The notes beneath the pieces are model-generated. The model saw nothing but the letters and a program-made list of their open reading frames with translations, was not told the DNA's origin and searched no databases. A stretch of 64,000 nt of DNA, from positions 1,674,001 to 1,738,000 of the forward strand of contig JASJZC010000006.1 of the NCBI GenBank assembly GCA_037178855.1. Direction: 5' to 3'. Source of the stretch: Oscheius sp. JU75. Its lineage: Eukaryota; Nematoda; Chromadorea; Rhabditida; Rhabditidae. A program made the position numbers and the translations under genes. Below, piece by piece: positions 46,978 to 57,044 of the stretch (position 1 is its first letter; each line of letters begins with the position of its first letter).

Positions 46978-49900
46978 TTAGATAAAGATCTGGTAGTAGT
47001 AGACAGCAGCAGCCATGATGGTGGCGACCATGGGCGGAGTCCCATGGTCGCACTCGTCGGTAAATCTCCGGTACAAGCTTTTGATTGTTTCAGCGTTCTG
47101 TTATATGTTTGCTCGAAAGTCTACAATTGATCCCTGCATTACTTCCGGTAAAAGACATAGGAAAATTTTCTGCCAGTCGATAAGAGAGTTCCGTATTACA
47201 TTTTTGAAAATCATGAAGAACGGGACCGATAACAAAAGAGGATAACTTTAGCTAGCTCTTGAAATCCTTTCCCCAGCGACATGAACAATATGTACCGTCC
47301 TGTTGAAACAAAACTAAAAGGTTCGGACATAATAGAAAAAAGTAGGAGAAGTGACAAAGTTTGAAAAGAGTTAGGCATGTCATCAGGCCGGGGCGTGTCC
47401 AGACCGGTCTGGTCACTGATGTTGAAGTTGAGAAATTTTTCAAAAAAGTGAACTTTCAAAATTGCGACGGATACAGTAACTTTCCAAAACGAAAATTTGG
47501 ATATTTTCGACACTTAAAAGTCTTGTCAGTCTCCTTTGGGTTTCGGTACAACGTTTTTTTTCGGGCCTGATTCGAGCCTGAAATTTCAGACCTGGGCCCT
47601 GGCTGTCCCGGCTCGCTGGCATGCCTAAAAAGAGTTCAGGGAAGCGGTTCATTTTTCTGAAATGTTTCACAGTGTAGCTATAACTACGAGAAGCAGTAAG
47701 AGAGCAATTACCGTGTAGAAGAGATGAAAGTTTACAAAGAGAACTTCATGTGAGAGAGAGAGAGAGAGAGTGCGATAAAATGCATTATCGGCCTCTTGTT
47801 CCCACAGAAGAATTGTGTTCTCACCTCCAAACACACACACGCTTTTGGCGGTCATATTGGGACCGAGGGAGAGAGAGAAAGTGCGCACGTATTATATTGA
47901 GCACCCGACACACACAATAAGGCCCAGCTGGACTCAAAAATTCCAGCAATTCGACAGAATTTCGGACGGATCAGTCTCTTTAACAGCGGGAAGCTGTCGA
48001 GTTGGAAGGCGGCAAAAAAGTTTTACCATCCAGGTGTTGGAGGTTATAGGTTTTAGGAAGGAAATGGGACGACAACCTCATTGTAGAAGCCACTCTGGCT
48101 ATAGAATTATCGTGAAACAAATAATGCAAAGAAAAAAGAGATAACACATAGAGCAACACAGCTGCAACTCTCATAGACGAACTTCCCTCGAACTGTTATA
48201 GACTAATACACGGAGTTGACCTGCTAGCATGAAAGATTTGTGCGAAAAATTACACTGTAAAAGTTAAAAAAAAAAACGCCAAAGTTTTGTATGCTAGCGC
48301 TCAAATACAATGTACTATCGATTGGGATATCGATAATTTGTCTGCTCTTTTCAGAGTCCGCTCCACGATTATTACCGCATTATGTAATCTTACGGAAATG
48401 GAGGGCCTGCGCTATCAACTTCTAAATGACAAGCTGTTAGCAATGTTGAAGTGAGTATAATTTATATCAAAATAGCATAACGCGTATCTTAAGAGCATGA
48501 TCGGATATGAGAGTTTGCCAAAGTATACCTTTCTCCCAATGTTAGTTGTGTTTTACCCCTTCTCCACGTTTTTTTTATCATTATCTCCACCCCCATGTAA
48601 TATACCCAACGTTGCACAATCAACACAATGCCTGTGTACAGTACATAGAAATAAATATAAATATAATTTAAGTTGAATTCAAAGTGTCATGCATAAACGA
48701 GGAAACGATGTTAAATGGACCTATGCCTCCCTTTTCATCTATTGGTACTTCGACTAGAAACTGAAATCATTATACAGTGTGGAATCTATGTATAACCCTT
48801 TTGGTAGTCACAAATTTTCTGAGTGGGATATCGAAAAACAGCTAATTTGGTCTTGGATCTAGTCATTCGGCTTATATTTTTCGGCTTATAAAGTTGAGAT
48901 TACTATGCAAAAACTGGCAGCGGCTGGCATGAAATATTTTCGAACCTTCCTACGTCATAACCTTCCTGGGGATAGGAATGATTGTTTGGAACAGTCAATA
49001 ATCTTTCTTAATAGTCGAGCTGCCTTTGTTCAAAGTGTTTTGGCTTGTTTAGCTGCTCTAACTTTACGCAACACAAGAAGTCCTTATCGCACACTGGCAA
49101 CAAGTGAGAATTTCGACTTGAAACTTTCACTATCAGTTTGCTCAATTTTAGCCATGTGAAGCATTCTACTGTTTTTCTTCTTCTCCCATCTCATCATTGC
49201 CAATGCATGTGTAGACAGAAGTTGTGATACACTGCGCACCGCCAATTGTGTCCGCAGCTCGTTGCCAGATCCCAAACTACCTCCACTTTTGACGTCTTTA
49301 TTTTTTGAAGAAGATTAAAGCATTCTTGCTCTGGCTTCTTTACCGGAAGAAGCGTTTGCATGAGTGTGTTCTTCTGTTCCTGTGCTTTATGTATCCTAGA
49401 TCCAATACAAATATGTCGGGAACATATGCAGTTATCTTTCATACAGACTCCACCACACCTATCCTGAAAGAAGCCCTTTTCAGAAGAAATTATACAACTT
49501 TACCTGGTCATGACACAGAAAATTGCAACTGAAAAGGAAAAGTAGTACAATCTTCCACATTTTGAAAGTTGGACTGACGGTCATGTCTGGTTAGGTTCGT
49601 TTCTAAACCGATAATCAGAGAGAAGATAAAAGATTCGCCCCATGGTTTTGTTTTGGCTTGAGTCAAGATGTAAAAACAAAAATATTATGTCGTTCTGCAA
49701 AAAGCACATGGGCTCATCGATAAAGACTTAGACAGAAGGCTAGAACGTCTTGAAGAGTGGACATGGGGATATGACGTCTCTGTAACAGTGACAGCGACAG
49801 TGACAGTTTACTTACCACATATCTATAAATCTCGTGACAGATTATTGTAGCGAGATCCTTGCCCAAATGAACTCGTCTCTGCAAGAACATGTCATCCTTT

Positions 49901-50038
49901 CTGGTCAAAATATCGAAAATCAGCAAAGAGAGACAGACAAGTTGTGTGTGGACAATCATACCTTGATAATCCTGATGTGCTGACCTAGGCCCATTTCCAG
50001 TTGTCATAATAGCTGTGAGACATTGGAGCTCCGAGCTT
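46978..50038 (-). CDS. Three-exon gene fragment, unrecognised
   Basis: Exon 49985-50038 (acceptor CCCTCTTCAG; SSELQCLTAIMTTGNGP) joins through an 84-nt intron to 49816-49900 (KDDMFLQRRVHLGKDLATII and CHEIYRYV). This joins through a 2.7-kb intron to 46978-47097 (acceptor ATATAACAG; NAETIKSLYRRFTDECDHGT and YYYQIFI, TAA). All three junctions keep phase, which is strong evidence for a real gene. The start lies upstream of 50038 and was not found. I do not recognise the protein. The long intron contains a plus-strand exon (48355-48450) and TGTTTCA motifs. Confidence 0.55.
47640..48120. promoter_or_regulatory. TGTTTCA sites in a long intron
   Basis: AATGTTTCACAGTGTAGCTA near 47660 (CTATAA 9 nt after the 7-mer, plus strand) and CGTGAAACAAATA near 48110. 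Confidence 0.45.
48355..48450 (+). CDS. Orphan internal exon, HEAT/ARM-like helix pair
   Basis: CTCTTTTCAG acceptor and GTGAGT donor enclose 96 nt, symmetrical in phase, reading VRSTIITALCNLTEMEGLRY and QLLNDKLLAMLK. ALCNLTE followed by an amphipathic leucine-rich helix looks like an armadillo or HEAT repeat. It is on the strand opposite to the gene whose intron contains it. It might be part of a nested gene or a relic exon. A plus-strand exon-like stretch at 44352-44436 has a compatible phase. Confidence 0.4.
48460..49810. other. Intronic or intergenic stretch without firm exons
   Basis: Minus-strand frames near 49084-49320 (GSGNELRTQLAVRSVSQLLS) have a coding-like look but no acceptable splice partner. 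Nothing else is supported. Confidence 0.3.
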
Positions 50039-50119
50039 CTGAAGAGGGTGGAGAGCACAGGAGGAGAAGGACGTCGACGATGTTTCTCAGAAGAAAGGGT
50101 TCAGCGAGACAGAGACCCA

Positions 50120-50440
50120 GACGAAGAGAGAGAGAGAGAGACGTCACAAAAGTAGTAGTAAAGACAATGTAACCTAAAAGAATCTCCGTAGGATGGAATT
50201 ATTGCCCAAAGCATGAAGCGAATACTTTTATAGAAACAATCTAGATTTTTTCTACAAATTTCCAAAGGGGCGAATAATTGACACATAACGATTCTTGTGT
50301 TCCCGAGAGCTCATATCGAACCTGAAAAATCAGCTTTTTTATACCACGTGTTGCACCTGGACTACTGAATCTTGTGTTCCTGACACCTTATAGCATCCTT
50401 AAAGCTTACAAAAAGTTTCAGAATCTACCTCATCTACCAA
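50120..50440. repeat. Left flank of cassette D
   Basis: Segments match 19325-19360 and about 30600-30760 (TATACCACGTGTTGCACCTG; CTTATAGCATCCTTAAAGCT), showing that the duplication unit includes sequence left of the lysine-rich ORF. Confidence 0.65.
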
Positions 50441-50700
50441 GTAAGCTAAGGAATCCAAGAAGATCGAAAAGTCGATGCTTGGCTCGAAGGAAAGCGAGAA
50501 AAAGTCACACACAATACAGTAAGAAGGAGGAGGTGAGGGCGAAGGAGAGCAAGAAGACCGCTTCGAGCTCGAAGGACAAGACAAAGTAATCAAAAGAGCC
50601 AAAAAATCGACCAAGGGAAAAGCGCCGAAGAAGACCAGTTGACGACACAAGAAGAAGTAGTCAACTAGAAGGAGAGAAAAAGAGTCCATAGCATAACCGT
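50440..50700 (+). pseudogene. Lysine-rich ORF remnant, cassette D
   Basis: Contains EESKKIEKSMLGSKESEKKS and, in another frame, KEEVRAKESKKTASSSKDKT then a stop. Frame changes as in the other copies. Tail-to-tail with lectin D. Confidence 0.5.
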
Positions 50701-50826
50701 AATTCTCCCGAGTCTTTGTACTTTCCTGGGGTGACAGAGAGAGGGAGGAAGAGGGAGAGGGAGGTACAGAAGACAAAGAGTCGAATCCTTTCACGAAACT
50801 GTAAAACGGTAATTAAGCTTTTATTA

Positions 50827-51892
50827 TCAAGGCAGAGAAGGTTTCTTGCAGACGAAAGCACGAAAAGTTACCTGCGCATCAGAATAAGTGTAAAATTTGT
50901 ACCTGTAGCCTTTGCCAGCAATGTACTCGTCTACAAAAAGCTAAAATCCCATAACTTGTTATTGCTTCATCGGACTTACATATCCATAGTTTTGCCCAGG
51001 TAACGGCCCACCCGGTCCCCAAACCTGGTAGTCGAAAGGAGTCCCATCAGTCCAAGACCATGCATTATTCAGTAAAAGGAGTCCAATAATAACTTGGTTT
51101 GACCCCTCCTGGGCCATCCCTGTTCCCGATAGTTCACTGACAAAATAGATCTCTTCAGAGCTGTGAATAGAGGCCAAATGACCACCGGCGCCCTCGATAC
51201 AGGTCGCTTCAGCATCTGCACGATTGGCTCGAGGTCCAATAAATGTTCTGTAACAAGAATCGGTTTTGTTGAAGTACGTCCAGCCAGTCTCACACAGAGC
51301 TGAAAACTATCTTCAACAGTAATATAGTCAACAAACCGTGTCTGGGAGTTGACTGGATTGTCTGGGAAACCGGATCGGTCATGCAAATATACGGGAGCTT
51401 GGTAGAACAGTTTGGATTTCTAAACTTGGTAGTCTAGCCACAGTCTTCCAGTCTCTCAACCTACCCCCACAGATTTGTTCCTCCCTGTATAGCTGCACAC
51501 TGTCCGCCTTGAGATTGCCCCGGCGCCCAGTTATTATAGGCATATGCTGTCCCATCTACCCACGTCCAGACTCCAGTCCCCTGCATCAAACTGTTCAGTC
51601 CAATATAGTAAGATTTCCCCGACTCCATTCCATTCAAACTTCCAACGAACGAATTGATAAATCCGTTTTCGATAGTAGCTAGGAAGCCTCCGTCTCTATT
51701 GCAGTAGGCCATTGCCCCTACATAGTTTTGGGTGTCTGTTGAGACCTTGAAGCATCTAGGAATTTGTAAGTATCCAGCTGCTGCACAAATTTTTTACCTG
51801 TTGTTGCGTGTGTCAAGATTATACCCCGATGGACATTGTTGAGAGAAGACAGTTTGAGCTGTCACAAAGAGAAGAATCCAGTGTTTCAGCAT
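50827..51892 (-). CDS. C-type lectin D, two CTLDs, secreted, 300 aa
   Basis: Exons 51798-51892, 51465-51755, 51337-51419, 50980-51299 and 50827-50940; 903 nt in total. Signal peptide MLKHWILLFVTAQTVFSQ. CTLD1 reads CFKVS, AYCNRDGGFLATIENG, YYIGLNSLMQGTGVWTWVDG, YNNWAPGQ, GGQCAAI and PYIC. CTLD2 reads CYRTFIGP, ATCIEGAGGHLASIHS, WTDGTPFDYQVWGPG, GYRYKFYTYSDA and FVCKK: the third core cysteine of CTLD2 is missing, so AFVCKK lacks its usual partner. EPN/QPD motifs are absent. The acceptors for exons 3 and 5 are TTTAG rather than TTCAG. GATA sites are in the promoter and TGATAATAAAAG at the end. Confidence 0.9.
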
Positions 51893-51919
51893 GCTGGAAT
51901 CCGGCTGTTGGGCAAAATA

Positions 51920-51980
51920 ACAGTCTTATCTCTCGTCCAATTTCTCCTCTAATCGAGTCATTCTCTCGCTTATCATAAAA
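51920..51980 (-). promoter_or_regulatory. Promoter of lectin D with two GATA sites
   Basis: AGATAAG (minus, 51925-51931) and TGATAAG (minus, 51969-51975) at the same distances from the ATG (51892) as in A and C. Confidence 0.6.
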
Positions 51981-51984
51981 CCTA

Positions 51985-52180
51985 TAAAAGCCAAAAAGAC
52001 GGAGCCCTTCTGGCCACGGTTGAGAGCTGTTTTGTGAACGCCTTCGTTGAAAGTCTTCTTAACTCTCAGAAGTCTTACTGGATTAGACTGAACAAACTAG
52101 CTCAAGAGATGTGGGTAGATGGAAAACCATTTACACACTGAATGGTAGGCCAAGAAAAACAAACTTGTGAATGTAGGTTT
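51985..52180 (+). pseudogene. C-type lectin relic on the plus strand (cassette D)
   Basis: Matches 21330-21530: GGCCACGGTTGAGAGCTGTT, AACTCTCAGAAGTCTTACTG. Only part of one exon remains, head-to-head with lectin D, in the same place as the pseudogene of cassette A. Confidence 0.75.
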
Positions 52181-52208
52181 TCTCTCCCAAAAAGTTAATT
52201 GCCTCTTA

Positions 52209-52600
52209 TTTTCGACTTTTTCACAGACCTGCTCAGTCGATTTGGTCCATGTCAGGAGAGCTGCGATCAGAACCAGCTCGGCATCCTTCGAAGGTAGCCC
52301 ATTGGGCGGGAGGAGCAGCACCGGCAGCTGAAGGCTGTCCATTCTGTGGCTGTCGGGGAGGCTGGATGAGATCCTGCGGGGGCGGTGGCGGAGCCTGAGG
52401 GACCTGGCCACGACGAATTCCTCCGTTTACTTAGTGGAACAGTTGATTGCCCATTTGGCGACGGTCATTCCTCTGCTGGACCACCGATACCGGCTTGTCT
52501 TCTACGGCTGCCATCGAGTCGAACTGCCACTTTTTGACACGGTTCGTGCGGCAAAAATATCTAGAATTATGGCTCTGACATTTTCGTAAAAGCAACTGAC
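52209..52600 (-). pseudogene. Broken copy of the Pro/Gln-rich orphan gene
   Basis: Compared with 23326-23799, the start is ATGTCAGAGCCATAA (stop at codon 5), an internal block is deleted near 52550, and the C-terminal part has small deletions. The 5' flank with AGTGAAACATGC (about 52640) is retained. Confidence 0.8.
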
Positions 52601-52689
52601 ACTGTTGAAAATGAAAGTACATCACTATACCGAAGCAGTGAAACATGCATATTTCCGGGAAAAGCACAAATTGACTTTAGTCGCTTTGA

Positions 52690-54261
52690 AAAGACTCCCC
52701 AGGTCTCATGATATTTAGGAAAATGATCCAGAGATGAAACTACTGAATGGCTTTGGATGACACTATATCGAAACAGTAAAACAATATTTGATGACCAGCA
52801 CCAACATTTGCAGACTACTCTCGTTGTGACAAGAATATAAGTTGAAAAACATATGAGAACTAGTGTTTACCCAAAGCATGACGAACATCATAGTGACATA
52901 AGTAAATTGTTTTGTCCTCATGAAAATCACAAAAATTCTGATCTAAGGTCCGATTTCCTAGACAGAACCTAGGTCAGGAAGTTTGACAGTTGTGAAATCT
53001 CCGTGGCATGGAAATATTGCTTAAAGTATAAAGCGAATAGTTTTATAGAAAGGATCAAACATTAAAATCAAGATTTTCTCCACAAATTTTTAATCTTGTG
53101 TTTCTAACACCTTATAGCATCCTCGAAGCTTACAAAAAATTCAGAATCTACCTCATCTACCGAGAATATTGAAAAAAAAAGTGACCAGAAGAAGAGCAAT
53201 GAGTACAAGGAAGGAGCCCAATAGTCGGGAGCAGAGCAAGAAACTGGAAATAGGAAGGAGAAAACCACCTTTAAGATGATCATGGACAGTCATGGACAGG
53301 ATTCGAAGCCATGCTCACTGGAAACTTTAGGGGTTGAGGGTGGAACTCAACAGAAAATGAACTCAATTGGCATGCATTCAGGCTTCCGAGGGTCTCGTCA
53401 CGAGTCAGAACGGAAATTTCACGAGCTGAAGCAAAACAGTTCATTTTTGGTTTCACGAAAAGTATAAATATAGATATTTTCTTAGAACAGTATTACGGCA
53501 TTTTCTTTCTTTTTACGAGACAAAAACGTTTCATTCCACGACTCCTATTAGTACATGCTACACTGTATGACCTGTTTCTCCACTCCAATACCTTTCAATA
53601 CACATGAATCACCTTCTCGCACCCGTTTTCGGTCTCAAAACACGATTTCCAGCGTACACAATGTTCTATAAAGTTGTAGAGCAGACCAAAATCTGCAACA
53701 AATTTAGATATCCGATATAGTAGAATTCACCATATAGTAGACAAAAATTTGGCTCCAATAGTAGAGTGCCGTTAATTTTTCCCTCTCGGTTTAGTAGGCT
53801 TCACAAACTAGTTTTTCGTGCAAAACGCGTGTTAACTATATCGAGAGTTAACTGTATCCCACTATAACCGTAGTCTACAATAATTTCAGCACTGATCCCA
53901 TCTGATTCTATTGACTGTTTCCCCAAACAATAAGTGTTGTGGTGAGATCATATGTCAAACATGTTACACTGTCGCTACTAAGCAAGTTTAGATCAAGCTG
54001 TTCTTCTCAAAACAGTAGAATCATGTTATGTTTTTACAAAACTATATGTTCACAACTCAGAAACTTGGAGATTACAGATGAAAAAGAAAAGGACTAGAGG
54101 GGAATTATGAGCCGACAGGACAGGAACAGGGTAGGCAGAGAAACAGTCAGACAGAAAAGAAAAGGGCTGGAGTAGAACTGTAGTCGGCAGGGAAGGAGAG
54201 ACAGGGAGAAAGCAGCCAGTTCAGATAAAAAAGAAAAGTGCTAGAGGGAAACTGTAATTAG
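52690..54261. other. Right flank of cassette D and gene-free spacer
   Basis: About 52850-53300 matches pieces of the cassette (about 19440-19500 and 30700-30890), including a broken copy of the lysine-rich exon with a short tandem GATCATGGACAGTCATGGAC. From 53300 to 54261 I see no exon; the signal-peptide exon of the next gene should lie here. Confidence 0.5.
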
Positions 54262-54573
54262 AATCTGCTGACCAAGACCACCTGCCCGTCCCTCTACAAG
54301 AATGTCAATCTGGCCTGTGTAGAGCACGATGGCTGTTACGAAAGGGTCAACGAGGTGAGGAGCTGCTACGATGAGGCCTTCTGTCTTCAGCTGATTAGTA
54401 TGAGTGTGGACGAGGAGGACGGCTTCCAGGTACAGGAAACCTTCTGCTCTGCCGGCAAAAAGTTCGGATGTTACGTCTACAGGCAGAAGTCGGCCGAGGT
54501 TGTGAGAGAAGACACTCTGCCGATTTGTGGAGAGCAGCAAGACGGGAGATTTCATCTAATACAGGGTTTGTAG
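54262..54573 (+). CDS. Phospholipase-A2-like secreted protein, C-terminal exon
   Basis: The TGTAATTAG acceptor opens a phase-0 exon of 104 codons ending at TAG 54571-54573. It contains LACVEHDGCYERVNEVRSCY followed by DEAFC: this is the PLA2 active-site layout C-x3-H-D-x-C-Y then C-x3-F-C, with the catalytic His-Asp pair kept. Later cysteines (ETFCSAGKKFGC, PIC) fit a disulfide-rich secreted fold. PLA2 enzymes release fatty acids from phospholipids; activity is inferred. The signal-peptide exon is upstream and not identified. A homologue lies 3 kb away on the other strand (57045-57417), with Ank2 between them. Confidence 0.65.
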   Translation, partial: NLLTKTTCPSLYKNVNLACVEHDGCYERVNEVRSCYDEAFCLQLISMSVDEEDGFQVQETFCSAGKKFGCYVYRQKSAEVVREDTLPICGEQQDGRFHLIQGL

Positions 54574-54697
54574 ATGTTTTGTTTTGTTTAGACAGTGAGA
54601 CAAAAAAGACTCGAGTGTAGGGGAACATGGATAAAACAATAAAGAGATAAACTATAATTTTTATTTGAAGCTCAATTCAACTGTTGTTGTTTGTCGT

Positions 54698-56630
54698 CTA
54701 AGGGGCTCCATATTTCAATAGAATGGCCGCTACTTCGTTGTTACCATTTTCTCGAGCAACCTGTAGAGGAGTCTCATTGTTACTGTTCTCACTGTTAGGA
54801 TTGGCGCCACCTTGTAGGAGCAGAGTTACAATATCAACGTTTCCTTTAAAACTGGCAATGTGCAGTGCTGACTGAAGATTGATAGAACGGGCGTCTACAT
54901 TAGCTCCATATTGGATGAGGATTTTGACAACATCGGCGTGGTTAGCACGTGTAGCCATATGTAGTGCAAATGGAAGATCGTTGGCTGTCGCGTTCGGACT
55001 AGCACCACGTTCAAGGAGATTGATGACACATTTGATCGCACCTTTGCAGCAAGCTAATTGTAGGGGAGACAATCCGTTGGTGACTTCGATCGTAGCCTTG
55101 TATTGAAGCAGCAATTCGACTACTTTGATCATGTCTTTGCTGCAAGCGATATGAAGGGGAGTGCGTCCGTAGCAATTACAAGCATTAAGATCAGCATTCT
55201 CGTCGAGTAGAAGCTTGACCATGTCAACATGACCATTTCGAGCAGCAAGGTGAAGAGGAGTACTGCCGATCAGAGTTTCGGCATCGATCGGAGCGCGATG
55301 CTTGAGCAGGGTTCTGGCACTTTCGATGCGATTATGCCTAACAGCAAAATGTAAAGGAGTCCACCCATGTTTATTCTTTGAAGAGATCGAATCTCCTGCT
55401 GTGATGAGCATTTCCACCATCAAATTATCTCCCTGGCGAGCAGCAATGTGCAGTGGAGTGGAGAGATCTTCACCTTCACTATCGATGATAGCTCCATGTT
55501 TGAGGAAAAGGTTGACCATACCAACATGACCTTTTCGGGCAGCAATGTGAAGAGGAGTACTGCCGTTCCTAGTGACGTTGTTGATCGGTGCGCCATGCTT
55601 GAGTAGGGTTCTGGCACTTTCAATGTGATTTCTGTGAGCAGCATAATGCAGAGGACTCCACCCATCTTTATTCTTTGAAGAGATCGAAGATCCGGCTCCA
55701 AGAAGCATGTCCATTACCTGATCGTGCCCATTAAAAGCAGCAAGGTGAAGTGGGGTGCAGAGATTATCGTCGTGACTGTCGATAGTAGCTCCATGTTTTA
55801 GGAGCAGCTCGACCGTATCAACATGTCCCTCTCGGGCAGCAAGGTGGAGTGGGGTAGTAAGATTGTAGTCGAGACTGTCGATAGTAGCTCCATGATTCAG
55901 GAGCAGCTTGACGATGTCAGCATGTCCTTCTCGGGCAGCAAGGTGAAGTGGGGTGCCGAGGAAATTGTCGCGGCTGTCGATAGTAGCTCCATGATCTAGG
56001 AGCAGCTCGACCGTATCAACATGTCCCTCTAGGGCAGCAGCATGCAAAGGAGTGGAAATATAAACGGCCTCTGTGCCGTTTATATCGACTTCTGTATCAA
56101 TCAACGATTGAGCCAGTTCCTCATCTTCTTTCCAAACGGCAATGTGACGATCGGTGGAAGTAGTGAACTTGCTGTCACTATTTGTGCCATGGTCACCGCT
56201 CTTAAGACGTTTCCTGGAACCTATTTTCTAAGCAGACCCACCTTATCCAAACTTTTCATAAAAACTTCAAAGGCCTGTTGGACTTCTTGAGATTCAGCGC
56301 TGATGAATTCCTTCAGCATAGGCCATTTCTTCAGTTCAATCAAGAGGTTGACAACTGCTCGTCGAGGAACAGGAAGGAAATCACGGAAGACGGTGGGTTC
56401 CTGAAAAGAGGCAGCTATCAGGCAAAACAGTTAAATGACCTTCAGACCTATATACCTACGCTTTTCAGGCAACGTATGTATGTCTTTTCAAGCAAAAAGA
56501 AACTTCTTTTTTTCCAAATATCTGATACATACCATGGTAATGCCCGGCTTCTTCACTTCTTCGGGTAGAGTAGGAGTCAGTGTTTTGAGAGAAAAGCGAG
56601 AAAACAATTTGATTAATTTGAAACCGGCAG
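54698..56630 (-). CDS. Ank2: ankyrin-repeat protein with N-terminal helical region, 5' end open
   Basis: Exons 56533-56630 (5' boundary uncertain), 56242-56400 and 54698-56200, with a 41-nt phase-0 intron between the last two. The N-terminal part reads LTPTLPEEVKKPGITM, EPTVFRDFLPVPRRAVVNLL and EFISAESQEVQQAFEVFMKS, then an acidic linker and about 14 ankyrin repeats from STPLHAAALEGH to ETPLQVARENGN, ending AAILLKYGAP. AATAAA (minus, 54660-54665) lies 33 bp after the stop. No ATG is visible in the first exon; an AATCGCAG acceptor at 56631-56633 may start it. The repeat type is the same as in Ank1, which lacks this N-terminal region and the last two repeats. Likely a cytoplasmic scaffold. Confidence 0.82.
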
Positions 56631-56699
56631 CTGCGATTTGATATTGTAGTAGAAAAGAAGGAGTATGGGACAAAGACAAGTATAATCCTGGATGTTTTT

Positions 56700-57040
56700 T
56701 TGTACTTTTTTAGAGTCCCTTAGGTTAGTCCAAAGGCGAAAATAGATAACCAGTCGACGGCGTTACTGATTATCTATTGCCTCAAATAAAATCGAAATGG
56801 ATCCTTAACCTCATCTTTACCAAAGAAGAAAGAAGCACCAAAGACGACCCAAAGTCCTGGAAACACGTAAGGAAACAGCGGGGAATCTTTGTTGTGAGTA
56901 GAGTTGGAGGAAAGCTGATAAGAGAAACGGACAAGGAGAGAGCTCGCGAGAGAGAAGAGAAATTAGACTTATAGATCAGCTAGGGCTGGGCGGAGTTGAT
57001 AATTTGTCAATGGCGAGAAATTGGCGATGAAGTATTTAAG
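56700..57040. other. Spacer between Ank2 and the PLA2-like gene
   Basis: Contains the inverted pair GATAACCAGT/ACTGATTATC (about 56743-56774) and a GAGAGA-rich run near 56935. The 5' exon of Ank2 may lie here; none was recognised. Confidence 0.35.
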
Positions 57041-57044
57041 AACT

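Noticed and set aside
49084-49320. Minus-strand exon with GSGNELRTQLAVRSVSQLLS
   Set aside because: Two overlapping frames look equally coding-like and neither has a donor/acceptor that joins the neighbouring exons in phase.
56533-56679. Start of Ank2 at 56679
   Set aside because: The codon there is TTG, not ATG. The exon border is more likely the AATCGCAG acceptor, so the true start is upstream.
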